From assembly GCA_038373885.1 (NCBI GenBank), contig JAWZYV010013191.1:62001-126000 (forward strand): a stretch of 64,000 bases of DNA. Reading direction: 5' to 3'. Below the pieces are notes generated by a model. That model did not search any database. It saw nothing but the letters and a program-made list of their open reading frames with translations, and was not told the origin of the DNA. The DNA is from Cheiracanthium punctorium. Lineage: Eukaryota > Arthropoda > Arachnida > Araneae > Cheiracanthiidae. The first letter of the stretch is position 1; each line of letters opens with the position of its first letter. Shown piece after piece: positions 1 through 13,300 of the stretch. Made by a program: the position numbers and the translations under genes.

Positions 1-1310
1 TCTGTGTTTTTCATTTGCTAGTTGAAAGCAGTATCTTTATTATTATAATCCTATTTTAGTTGTTTTACAACATGTTAACACACAGTGCTTTCTCTGTCAT
101 TCTTCATTATATATTGAAACCCCTTCTCCGGAAGTTAGACATCATTAGTGGATGACCCCTAAAAGACTAACTTTTCAATATTTTCATAATGCTGCACTAA
201 TCATCGCAAGTAAAGCTAAACCTGTTAATGTTAACAAGTTTGAACTTTTTTAGTTGCCTTTTTCAGTCATTATTTAACTTTTATCTACTCACTATTTGTC
301 CCCTAAAGTAAAGATTTTATTGCGCAAAACAGATGTCAATACAACATGTAATGTGACATAAGTCATCATTTTTAACTAAATATCTGAAAAACTGTTCCAC
401 CCAGAAACATTTTTTACCACTTAGATACAGGGCAATAATTTGCTAAATATAAATGGCAGGAAAGGAGGGTCCATGTAAAAATTAAATTTTGTATTCTCAT
501 GTGTATACAGCTACACTCTTGTAAATATCTTGCCATGTCTGAAAGCTGCTCTTCATTTGACTGACCTTTCTAATTTAAATTGCTATGTTTTAACCATCCT
601 CAGTTTGAGAGATAATCACTGTAATATTTATTTAGAATTGAGTATATTCCATACAGAATTCTTTGATGTTCTGAATGCCACCTGTGCACTTTTCCTCCAA
701 AATATGTGACATGTCAAAATAGTGCGAGGAACTTCTTGTATATGCACTTTAAAATGAGATCTTAACTCTGTTTGTAAAATGAAAACATTCAAAGTTTCAA
801 TGAAGCAGATTTTTTTTTTTTTTTTAAATACTAAAAATTGGATTTTGTATGTAAGTATTCAAACTAAAAATTCGATTTTCAAAGTAACATACTAATATAA
901 AAAAACAGCACAACCTATTTTGGTAAAATTTGGAAGTAGGTTTTTTTTTATGTTAAAGAATTTGGAAAAAAAAAAAATTCTGTAAAAATCTTCAAACTAA
1001 AATTGGATTCCAAGAGGAGCACACTAATGTAAAAAATGTCATGACCTATTTTGGTAAAATTTAGTATGTAGGTTCTTTTGGTGTCATTAATAAGAACTTA
1101 CTGAAAGGATTTGAAAATAATATTAAATATCAAATTAAAAATGAAATATTTCTTAATGGAACTTTTTAATTTTGGCTGTTTTTAAAAAAAGTATTTTAAA
1201 ATTTGTGGAATTCCTTTTTAAACAATTTTATCAAATGCGGTTAAAGGCATACTTATGTTATCATTTTAAAAATTATGTTGAACATTCATTTTAATTAATT
1301 TTTGCTTTAG
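1..1310. other. upstream Miga intron, no gene seen
   Basis: AT-rich sequence with no coding similarity. It contains an imperfect tandem duplication (separate entry) and homopolymer A/T runs. The N-terminal Miga exons are not here. Confidence 0.6.
845..1085. repeat. two-copy tandem duplication, about 131 bp period
   Basis: Two diverged copies share TTCAAACTAAAA and CCTATTTTGGTAAAATTT; the second motif is at about 914 and 1044. Non-coding. Confidence 0.6.
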
Positions 1311-1399
1311 GTATGGAAGCTCTTGAAACTGCTATTGCATATTGGGAAGATGCTTTATCTGCGTACCGGCCTCCGCCTGGTGATATTCTTGCTTTAACT
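1311..1399 (+). CDS. Miga: Miga coding exon a (first in window)
   Basis: The acceptor is ...gctttag before 1311 and the donor is gtaaga at 1400. The exon enters with two bases finishing a codon begun in an upstream exon, then encodes 29 residues including ETAIAYWEDALSAYR, the tetratricopeptide-like/helical stretch typical of mitoguardins. The ATG at 1313 is internal and is not proposed as the start. Confidence 0.88.
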
Positions 1400-4300
1400 G
1401 TAAGAATTAGTACTGAAATAAGCAGTCTTTTTTTTACAAACTATGTTTTAAGAATGTATGATAATTATGAAACTGTTTACTCTCCTTCATTAGAAAATAT
1501 ATAGTATTTACTTATGTGTTGATTTTTAAACTGTATTAGCAGGCATGCATGTACATTAGGGTGCTTCAAAAAAAAACTTTTTTTTTCAAATTTCTTTGTT
1601 CTCACCCTCCAATTTTTTTACAGTACTCATAAATATAATGTATGCAAAATATCAGTTTCAGCGAATAATATTTAGAGGTCGCTCAGCACAATCGATTCTG
1701 TTGAAAATTGGCAAAATAGACAGATGAAGAATAGCGTACAATACACTAACCCGAAATAATGCGACACTCAAAAGGGTATAATTTCAAATGTTTAACGACT
1801 CTGTAAGTCGAGTGGAAGTAAACAATGGCTGATCAGTTTAAGAAATAAGATTTTCTCACTTGTCCTGGTTTTCTTTGCAACTGTGCATTGGGAGCGCAAC
1901 CTTACTCAAAACCCCATGGTGAACACCAGAATAAGTATGCCCACAGCTATCATAGCGAAAGTAGCTTCCAATCCAGATGTGCTAGCAATGATTGATCTAG
2001 GATTTTTTCAGAAGAGTAAAAATACTCCTTAACCTTTTTGGAGAGAGTATTTTTTTTTCCAAAGGAGTAATTAAAGCAAAGAACAATTATGCTAAATACT
2101 CAAATACATAATTAAATTGCATTTGACACATAAATAATAACTGATTATACGTCTAGGTACATAAATGTCAGTTCAACCAAAACTAGTGCAATAATTGGAT
2201 TTTTTAAATTTAAATTCAGCAATAATTATTTATCAAAATATACCTAATTTTATATGGAAAAGCAATGCATAAAAATACGCATTCCGAAATTTTTAAGGCG
2301 TATTCTGAATTTCTAAAGCGTGTAATACGCATCTAGAGGCGTTATCGCGATCACTGTGTGCTAGTATAAGTAACAGAAAAGCCACTTTGATAGTAGCTGC
2401 TACAGTAGAAAATATGGGTCAAAACGTGGAAGATTTTACACTTAGTCACTCTTCAAAGGCAAACTACTCACTCTGAACTAGTCATTAGTACAGCCACATA
2501 TTGAAAGGATGGAGACAAAAATCCTTTCAATATATGGCTGTTGTCCCTTTGATTGATAGTGCATCGGTATGGAAAACTAATTCAAAATTTATCTGGAAAA
2601 GCAAAGGAGGATCACCTACCAGTAATAGCATCAGGACCAAACATTGAAGATCAACTGTTGGGTGTTCCTAAATTTCAGTGAGAGGCAGGAATTGTATGGC
2701 AAATATTATTGCAGAAGTGCTAGAAAACTGTGAGACCTTATACGGGGTATGTACTACGATGCGACAGCCAGTAATACTGGAGCATATTTGACATCAGAAC
2801 AAAAGCTAGAAAACAACTTTTGTATTTTGTTTCCTAGCACCACATTATAGAAATTGTGCCTTCTGTGGTATTCATGCAATGCATGGGGCCATCAATATCC
2901 AGTGGACCTACCGGACTGTTTTTTAAACAATTTCAGCAGTTATGGCAACAATAGATCACTCTAATTTTGAACCTGGAGTGAGAAACTCTGAGGTGATGGC
3001 AACCATTCTGAGCTATATGCAATCAGTTTTGGAATTTGAACAAAAGCCAACTTCTTATGACCTAGGGCGAGATTCAAGTGAAACACAATTCGAACGTTTT
3101 CCGCGTCGAACAGGGGAAACTTCAAAATATATCAATGTTTCTTATTCAACTGAAACAAAACAATTGTGTTTTGATCATGTGACAGCGTGATAGGTTTGCT
3201 CATTGGAAGCATTCTGGGGACTGAAAAATGTTCGATTCGAACTCGATCGCGTGCGTTTCACTTGAATCTCACCCCTAGTGTTGACTCTAGATCAATTTGG
3301 CAGGGCGCAGTGACTAGTAAGGTAGTGCAACCCCCTTACTAGTCAGCAACGAATAGCGAAACATACTGCTACTCAAATACCAAGACTCATTTTCCCCTTC
3401 AAACCACGAGCCTATACTACTTCTGGTATCCAGTAACAAATAATGAAACATATTAGTACTCGATTACCGGAACTCATTTTCCCTCTTCAAAGCACGCCTG
3501 GCAGTCTGTATTCCAACTTCAAAGCTGGTCGATCCGGAAGCAGTAACGGCTCATATTCGAAAGTAGCAATTAGTTACTTCGATTCTGAGTGATTATCCGC
3601 ATCTCAGTAACGAATGCATACAGTTTGCTACAGCTCTAGTATTTAAAATTAAACCCCTTCAGTTTGTGACAATCAAGTTCTAATAAGTTTTTGCTAAACA
3701 ACTAGATTTTTACAACTTTAATGTTAATAAAGATACTTCTGAAAATGATTATTTCTTCTCATTGAAACATTCTTTAATCTCAGAAATAAGAAATAGGCCA
3801 CATCCTATTTATGCTATTTACATAATAATCCATGTTTAGAAATTACATTTGCTATAACTCTTTTTAAGATGAGCAACAGATGGTAATATAAAAAGGTAAG
3901 TTAAAAAATATGGATTAATAGCCCTAGATTTATTTTAAATTCTAAAGTGGGGAGTGTTTGTAATATGTTTGAGAACATGCTCTAATCAGAGAAGGAATAC
4001 ATTAAAAAAATGTGAAAATTCAGAAAATTCAACATATTTAAAAGAATATGTTTGATACCTAAAGCCTCACTTCCTTTAAATCCACCACTGCTTAATGTCT
4101 AAGCAATCACAGATTCAAACAAAAATTTGTGGTATTGTCCCTTTAAGATATGTAATTCTTGATCCAAATTCACCCAATATACAGGCATTCAAAATAATAA
4201 TAATTATGCTTCCTAAGAATAAAGAAGTAGTATTACTTGAGAAAGAAATAGAAAAATTAGTTTCTGATCTGTGTCAGTTTCTTTATTTTTTACTTTCATC

Positions 4301-7300
4301 ATTGTGTGATATTTTGCTGTGGATTAATTGCTAAATACAATATAAAATTGTTGCTTTGGTAGGATGCTGAGGATGGAAAGTTCACACATATGCTGGAGCA
4401 AATTTTAGAAAAGGGGTACAAATTGCAAGAGTCTTGTAGTCAGTTATTCTTAGATTCTAATTCTGTTCTATTTCGATCTGAAACACAATCTATTATTTCG
4501 TCTCGCCATGAAAGAGCTGCTGAATCTGAAAGAAGAACTGTAACCAGTGTATCATCTGTGGATAGCTTTGTTTCTGCTCAAGCTGAGGTGACTTATGTTC
4601 TGTCCTGTTTCTTACTATATAAGATACTTTTATTTAAGTGAAATGCTTTTTTTTAAAATGACATTCCACTTTGTGTGAATATCTAGAAAATGGCTGTTAT
4701 AAATAGAATGGGGAAATTATATTGAACTAAATAATTAACTAAGTTTGCCACCACCATTCCTTTTTTGGCATATTATTTAACTCTGTTCAACTGTTGTATA
4801 AAATGAAATTGATAAGTATTAAATAACATTATCTTAATTACATAAATTTTGGGTTGTATGAAAAAAGTTGTGTTTTTATAATGCTAAACTCATTTTACTG
4901 TCTAAAGTTTAAAAATAAGGATCAAATAAATTTTGTTGGTTTGGTTAAAAATGTATGATTATATGTAGATTTAGAACAAAACACATATTTTGTTGAGTGA
5001 GTTTAATAAATTTCTCTCTCTTCCATTTTAAAAATGCTTTCAGATAGTTTTGGTTATACTTCAAAAATTCCCAAATTTCTTTGATTTTTTTAAAATTAAC
5101 ATTGACGTAAGCAGTGGGAAAATACACAAATGATTTTCTTATATATATATTAAGTAATAAAAATTCAACATATTTTTAGAAGTTATAACAGAGTTCATTG
5201 CATTATGAAAGTCTTGTAATTTTTTTTTTAAATTCAACCTGATGATATTTTAAATAATCAAATAGACAGTTTGTTTGATTCATTTATTAGTTTTACCCAG
5301 ACAGCACAGCAAACTTGCAGCAAGCTTGATTTATCAAGTCAGTAAACTTGAATTAAGCTTGAAAATTTCAAGCGTGTAAGCTTAATGCAAGCTTGAATCA
5401 AGTGTTCTAGTTTACACTTGCCCAGCTTGCATTAAGCTTGACATTTCAAGCTTGAATCAAGCTTGACATAGCAAGCTTAATTTCAAGCTTAAAAAATTTT
5501 CCTTAAAAAAAATTTCCTAAATACACTGGGCGCCGGTCGGCGAACTCGCTCCACATATTTTACTTTGCACGCATTTTCCCCTCTATGCTGAAATTTCAAT
5601 TTAATTTAATCTGTTTCCATAAAGTGTTCGCGTCTAGAATAGAACCCCGGACCTTTGGGTTGGCAGGCGAGCACGCTATCGGTTCAGCCACTGAGCCTCA
5701 CGCAGCTATGACTAAAGTTTGAAGTGACTTATCACGCCGTTTTCTCGCCAGATTGATAAGTGGGCGATGTCTTATTTGTTTCTTTTATTTTTCCATGGGA
5801 TGCATGAAAATTAAAATAATGTTATGTGTGATTTAGAGACTCTACTAATAGGGAAATAAACATAATATAAACTTAATAGTAGCACATGTTTTAAAACTTT
5901 CAAAATCAAGACAAACGGCTGATTTTGATATCAATTTCGTATTATAATTGTATTTTATTTTGAAGAATTTCCATATTTGGAAATATAGAATCTTTTTTTT
6001 TTTTTAATTCTATGGTCAAGTACATTTATGACTGATGATAAATTATTTTGCAGCGGCCGGAAACCGCTTCATTCTACCACCCATAAAGTGAAGTATATTA
6101 ACTAACTAAATTGTGTTAATTATATTAAAATTTATTTTAGGGCTAATTAATTAGTTAATGGAATTACTAATGTTAATTAGATATAAATAAAACTAAAACT
6201 CCCCTCGTGTTACACTTCAGAGGGGCTTATTCCATTCATTCCTTCTTCTTAGACTTTTCAATGCCCATTCTCCTTCTCGCCTACAGCGACAGATGGCGCC
6301 ATCAGCGCAGTAATCAAGCTAATGGATTGAAATGTCAAGCTTGTATTAATACATCAAATTCAAGTCAATGCCAAGCTTGATTTAAGCTTATGTGCTGTCT
6401 GGGTTACATCAAAATCCAGATTCATTTTAAACATTACATTCATTATCTACAAAAAATACTATGAAATATTTATATAATTAATCCAAAGGCTGAGAATATA
6501 TAATCATTGCAAAAATGGCAACACTGCAATTTCTAACTTTCAAAGAAGTCAATCAATACCTCAGTATTTTTTTTTTTTTTAGGTGCTATTACTTAATTAA
6601 AAATATTACTGAACATAAAATATATAAAAATTAGAATGTTGTAAAATTTGCATTTTGTTCTTAGACATAAATATGGACATTGCTACTGTTAAAATTGTAT
6701 TTATTTAAAACTTTGATTTACTTTAGATTGCTGATTTGTCAGAATTTGATGATTTTGATTTTAATATTGATTTTAAAGAATTGGCTTTATATCAAACTGC
6801 TTCAAAAAAGTATGAGGACGGCTCCATTCCCATAAGGCTACTTAGGTAACTTTTACTGCATATTTTAGTTTTCAAATAAAATGTTCTACTTAGAGATGGA
6901 AATACTCAAAAAAAAAACAAAAAACCACTGCAAATGTTATGAGAAAAAAATGGAGGGGGGGGGGGGACTCTTAAAACCCCCCCTTTGCTACGGCATTGTA
7001 TAATTGTATAATTGAAATTTTTTTTTTTAATATTATGGCTTACATCGCGAAAGTTGCCAACTGATCAGGTGAGAATATTAAAAAAAAAAAAAAAAATTCT
7101 GAAGTTATCCCCTTCAGGTGCCCCACTCACCCCAAAAAATCAATTTTTTGAAAAGAATACATATAGATGTAATGGTTTGGGTGGCATAATTTTTCGAATG
7201 GCCAGAAGTTTTTTTTTTTCCATAAAAAAGTTTTTTGAACATTCCCTTTAGGTGCTCCAAACCTAAAAATTTATATAGAAAACATAAAAATTAGAACCTT

Positions 7301-10300
7301 GCTACACTACGAAACAAGAGTTAGTTTCTGTCCGAGCTTCTGATCCAACGTCTATTATATTTTCTATCTATATTTTCTCCGCCAAAAGAATGGGACATCT
7401 CGCTCAGACGCAGATGATTCCATGTAGCACCATGTTAAAAGACAGCTTTTGTGGAGATTGATTATAAATGTTTGAAATTAAAAATTACTTGGAGTATTTA
7501 ATCAACCACACTCTAGCAAGTACTCTACATTACTTGTTTATAATCTGAAGTAAGTTACATAATAAATTTTTTTCAATATATACTTTATATGTTATTCTGT
7601 TCGCAGTATTTTTGGATTTCGTTTAAGCTTTTCAGTTTACGCTTCTGACCCTCCTCATGAAAGTAAATGTCTGTCCTGGATCCATCCGGTCGAGGGACGG
7701 CGGTTCTTACCCAAATCGCATCGCGAAAAGTAGGAGAGCTAATTGTACTATCATCCATACTTTCGTCTGCATCAGATTCTTCATCTGACTCTAAACTGGG
7801 TGTGGGAGAGGAACTCGGGAGACTTTCGTCTTCGACCGATTCTCGACTCTCTTCACCAATTTGAGAAAAGCTAGAATCATCTTTGGGCGCCAGCACTGCT
7901 CCACTGTCATTTTCTGAAACTTTTGGAAAAGACACGTTACAGGTTTCTATCACCCTTTCCTCCTCCGGGATCCAAATTCTATACCCTTTGGTACTAAACG
8001 CGTACCCAACTAAAATGCCTACTTTGGCTTTCGGGTCAAGCTTTCCTCTCAAGGGTCGAGGAGTGCCAACGTAAACTTTTGATCCGAACTTTCGAAGGTG
8101 TCTTACTGAAGGTTTAATTCCTTTAAACAACTCTATAGGGGTTTTTGACTGTTCTGAATGGCATAGCCGGTTCCACACATGAACAAAGAATAACACGGCA
8201 TCTGGCCAAAAGCTTTTTTCAAGACCACTTTCTGAGAGAATGGTCCTAGCTCCGTCTACAACAGTTTGGTTGAGTCGTTCAGCCGATCCATTTTGCTCGG
8301 GCGTGTAAATGTTTGTGTGTTCATGATTTATGCCCTTTTCAATGCATAAGTCTTCAAAGTAATTACTGGTAAACTCACCCCCATTGCCGGTTTTTACAGC
8401 TTTGACTTTTAACCCAAGTGATCTTTCGGCACGGGATACATATCTAGTAAATATGTCAAAAACGTCTGATTTCTCCTTCATAGGATAAATGGTCATGTAT
8501 TTAGAGAATTCATCAATAATTGACAGATAGTACCTTTCCCCACGTTTGCCTACCACATTTGATGGACCCCAAACGTCCAAACAGATTAGATCTAATGGAC
8601 CTCTCACTTTGCTCCCACTAACGGACTTAAATGATACCCGCCTGTGTTTATTTAATTTGCAAAGTTCACATGAAAATTCTGGGGGTTTCTTTAGGTTAGG
8701 CAAACCTTTAACAGCATTTAGAGTACTAGTTTTTGTGATGAAATCTACACCTGCATGACCGAAACGTGCATGCCATGATTCGAGTTCTCTCAGGTTATTT
8801 TTGCTTATTGCATTACAAGCTGGCTTAACTGGACTGGGGTATACGTGGTACAAGCCACGTTCGAGTTTAGCAGAAAATACAAAAAAAAATTTCTTAAAGA
8901 CTTTAATCTTTCCATTTCCCCCTACAAATTTAAAACCGTTCTGATCGAGCATGGGGCCTGATAGTAAATTTCTCCTTAATTTTGGAGAGAAAAAGACATT
9001 TTTCAAAATACATTCATTTTTACCGAATTTAAGTTTTACATCCCCCTTTCCATTAATTGGAAACTCTAGATCCTCCAGAGCGAGCACCATATTTTCATTC
9101 TCAACAGTCACAAAATTAGAGAAGATGCTGCGATCATTACAGAAATGGTGGCTGGCGGCCGAATCTAATATCCACGTATGGTTGTCAACATTACAATTTA
9201 GATTGGCCTCTGCCACAAAAAAACTTAAATTGTTACCTTTAATGGTCTTGGGGATAGTGTTCTTATTCGACTGGTTACCTGGGTTCTGGCGTCTACCTCG
9301 GGACCTCTGTCGCTCAGTTTCTGCTGGGCTGGATGTTGACTTGGAGAGTCTGCACGCACCCGGACTGTAAGATCTGTTCGTGGGACGGCTAGGAGACCTT
9401 GGACGGACACGACAGTTCCTTTGGAAATGTCCCAGACGACCGCACCGGAAACACCTTGCCTGGTTTCCCTGGACACTAAAGGCTTCCTTCGTTGACGTCT
9501 TTCTATCGGAGTCACGGAGGTTTAGTAGAGTCTCTTCAGCCACAACTTCCAAGACGATGTCTTTAAACACAAATCTTTCACTGTCCCATCGTAGAACACT
9601 TTGGACAATTGAATCAAATTTTGACAGTAGATTTCTAAGAAACTGGTATGACAGAAAAACTTCATCAAGAGATTTTCCACTGTCCTTGAGCTGGTTGGCT
9701 AAGCTCTGGATCCGTGAGGCAAAAAGGTTGATGTTCTCATTCGGCTGAATTCTACTTTGCATCAATTCACTGAAGATTTGCATGTGATGACTACGGTTGT
9801 CGGGCTTGAAATTTTTTCTTAACAGGTCCCAAACTTCACACGGGTCATCTAAATCACCCATAATTTGTCGAAAATCACTGTGGTACAGCATAGATAATGC
9901 AAGCCTTTTTCGGACGTTAAATGCCTCCACATCCTTTTCTGTGACAGCGCCCTCTTTGATCACCGGGTTTTTCTCCCTACCGCACACAATTTCATAGCAA
10001 TTTTTCTCCAAGAGTAGGAACTTCATATCAACACACCACGAGGAGTAATTTGTAGCATTTAACTTCTCGGTTTGGTAGAAAGTTGAGATCCCTGATGAAT
10101 TAGCCATCTTTCTCAAAAATTTTCAAAGATTTTCAAAAATTCTAAGTTTCAACGAAAAGTACTAAATTTCAACTTCAAAAATGTCAAATTTCAAAGACAA
10201 AAAAATTTCCAAGGGTTGACTTAAAAAAAACTCTAAATTTTTAAACTTCAAAAGCATCAAAAATTTCAGCATTAAACTTCAAAAACATTAAAGATTTCAG

Positions 10301-13300
10301 CTTTAAACTTCAAAAACTTCAAAAATTTCAACTTTAAACTTCAAAATCGTCAAAAATTTCAACTTTAAACTTCAAATTGAACTCAGATTCAGAATCATCT
10401 CAAATTTCAGGATAAGCATCGAAGACTTCCGGAGATTTCATGGTAAGCTTTGAACTTCTTTAAAGAATTTCTTCAAATTTTACAATTGCCCCTCCATCTC
10501 AGCACTGGGGGTTTCCATTCAAAATCTTCAGTCATGGGCTTTCACTCTACAACGTAAGCCCATAACCCTTATTGTTCCCGCAAGTGCCGACAATCCAAGT
10601 TAAATTTGGAAATGACAACACCCAGGAAACAAAATTAGTGTTGAGAAGTGGACGGCCATGAATGAAGAGTGTTATGGAAACAAGGATAGCAACTGATTTG
10701 AGAGACATCTACTTTTATTTATAACAGCTTGGCACAGAAATGTATCACAGTCAGCAATTTCATAATTACTTGTAGAACAGGATTTCATTGCTTTAAAAAA
10801 ACTATTAAATATCACAGCTATGCTTTATCACAGCTTGGCACAGGAATATATCACAGTCTGAAAAAAACTCATAAGTACTGGCAAAAATGGTTTAATGAAT
10901 TTCAACTTCAAAAGCCGTTTAGATTTCAATTTCAAAAAAGCTGCTTTACCTTGAAGAGATCAAGTCTACCGGGAAAACTTCCAATCCTTAAGATATGTAA
11001 AAATTACGATGAAACACTAAGTTCTATATGACAGCACTTCAAACAGAAATTCTAACTTCTATTTCACTTTAAAGACAGGTTAAAAATTAGAGGCATTAAA
11101 TGTTGATTAAAACATACTATCATTTTAAAGATTAAATAAAAGCATGTTTGGCTGGCTAAAAATAACATATCTGGAACTTAAAGAGCATTACCGCTCGCCA
11201 TAACGTCTGTCAACTGTCAATACAGCCTGACTGTAACTGCTTAACAGCGATGATCTGCTTAACTGCGACGATCTGCCGTCGATCTGCTGTCGACCTGCCA
11301 CGGGCTGCTATCGGTCTGCTTAACTGCTTAACTGAGACGATCTGCCATGATCAGCCTAACTGCCTCGACTGCTGTCGACCTGCCACGAACTGCTATCGGT
11401 CTGCTTAACTGCTACGATTACGGCGAAAGCTACTCCTTTTATTTGTCACTGCCGACAGCGCATCTCATCTCTTGAGTTGTTCCCCGGCTGCGCGTTTGAA
11501 CGGCATTTACCGAGCTTCTGGAGCGCATCGGTGATTGGATGAACAGCTTGTAACAGTTTTCTCCGGGCGATACTCACTTCGCCAACCAACCATTATGCCC
11601 ATCTAAGATGGCGGCTGTTGACGAACTGGAGATCTGTGCCGTGCGTCTTAAACAATCGTTGACGCAAGCCACAGTTAAAGCGAGGTTTAAATTTAACATA
11701 AAGTTGTTCCTTTAAGTTCATTTAGCATTTGAATTAAACTGTTTGCCTTTGGGAATTTATTTAATTAACTTTAAGTTGTTGAAACTTTATCTGGACCTTT
11801 TACTGTGGCCTTTAAAGTTGGAAGGTTTCACAATTCAGGTAAGTCAGAAATTAAATACACATAAGAGTTGGGATATTTATTGTTCACAAATAGCCATTGG
11901 GAACAGGCTTCGAGTGAAGTACAGAGAGCACAGTTAGAAGATTCTAGTATTAGGCCAATTTTGGAGAAGAAACTAAATTCCGCGGATCGACTGTCTTGGC
12001 AAGAGATCGCGCCAGAGAGTCCCGCTACAAAGCGATACTGGGCTCTTTGGGATTCTTTACATCTTACGGACGGTGTTTTATATCGGAAATGGGAGAGTGA
12101 TGACGGAAGAACAAGCCGATGGCAATTAATTCTCCCACGTAGTAGAATTCCAGAGGTTCTGCGGGAGATTTATGATAGTGCAAGTGGAGGACATTTTGGA
12201 GTGATGAAGACGTTAAATAAAACCAGGGAGCGATTTTATTGGGATCGACTTCGTGCCGATGTTGAAAAATGGTGTAGCGAATGCCACAATTGCAGTGCCC
12301 GGAAAGGACTTAAAATAAAAACCAAGGGTCGTTTGCAGCGCTATAACGTTGGCGCGCCTTTCGAAAGAGTGGCTTTAGATATCCCAGGACCCCTGCCTAC
12401 AACATCAAAAGGCAATCGATACGTCTTAGTCCTGATGGATTACTTTACCAAATGGCCAGAAGCGATTGCTATCCCAAATCAGGAAGCTTCAACGGTAGCT
12501 GAAGAACTCGTTCGAAACTGGATCTCTTATTACAGAGTGCCGATGATGTTACATTCGGATCAAGGTACAAATTTTAATTCAGCACTATTTTCGGAGCTCT
12601 GCGAATATTTGGGAATCAAGCAGACTCGAACAACACCGTTACATCCCGAGTCAGATGGCATGGTCGAGAGCTAGAATCGAACAATTTTGAATCATCTTTC
12701 AATATTTGTTTCGAAGAATCAAACCGACTGGGATACATATTTGCCACTGTTCCTCCTGGCTTACAGAAGTGCGGTTCATGAGACGACCGAATATTCTCCA
12801 TCAGATATGCTGTTCGGCCGTCCTCTTCGATTACCCAGTGATATTGTTTTCGGACAACCATGTGATATGCCCTCCTCACGGAATGACTACATGAGTAATT
12901 TAGAAGCATGATTAGAAAGAGTTCATTCGTTTGCCAGAGAGCGAATCAATTTGGCGAGTGACCGAATGAAGATTCATTACAATGCCAAAGCAACGAATCA
13001 CCAATTTAAGGAGGGTGATCAAGTTTGGCTGTATAACCCGAAACGAAGGAGAGGTCTGAGTCCTAAGTTGCAACAGAACTGGGAAGGACCTTATACAGTT
13101 GTCAAGAAATTGAACGATATTATCTACAGAGTCCAGAAGTCACCCAATTCAAAACCGAAAGTCATCCACATTAATCGTTTAGCTCCATATGATGCTACTG
13201 ATCATAATGCTGTGTGATAAGACTGCCGGGTCGTCAGTTCTTTTAAAGAGGGGAGCAGTGTTGCGAAATAATAACTTAATTTGCTCTCGTATTGCATGCG

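Larger units (their letters stand above)
5296..6403. mobile_element. Harbinger-like non-autonomous DNA element
   Basis: Terminal inverted repeats CCCAGACAGCACA (5296-5308) and TGTGCTGTCTGGG (6391-6403), flanked on both sides by TTA (5293-5295 and 6404-6406). A 3 bp TTA/TAA target duplication is typical of PIF/Harbinger elements, which is the reason for the assignment. There is no transposase frame. The ends are packed with CAAGCTTGA-type motifs, and the interior carries a tRNA-derived fragment. Superfamily is uncertain; the element boundaries are well supported. Confidence 0.7.

Noticed and set aside
1313..1504. Small independent gene starting at ATG 1313
   Set aside because: The ATG is internal to a Miga exon; coding similarity ends exactly at the splice donor at 1400.
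8951..9370. Open plus-strand frames across 7.6-10.0 kb
   Set aside because: They are antisense to the copia polyprotein and show no protein features of their own.
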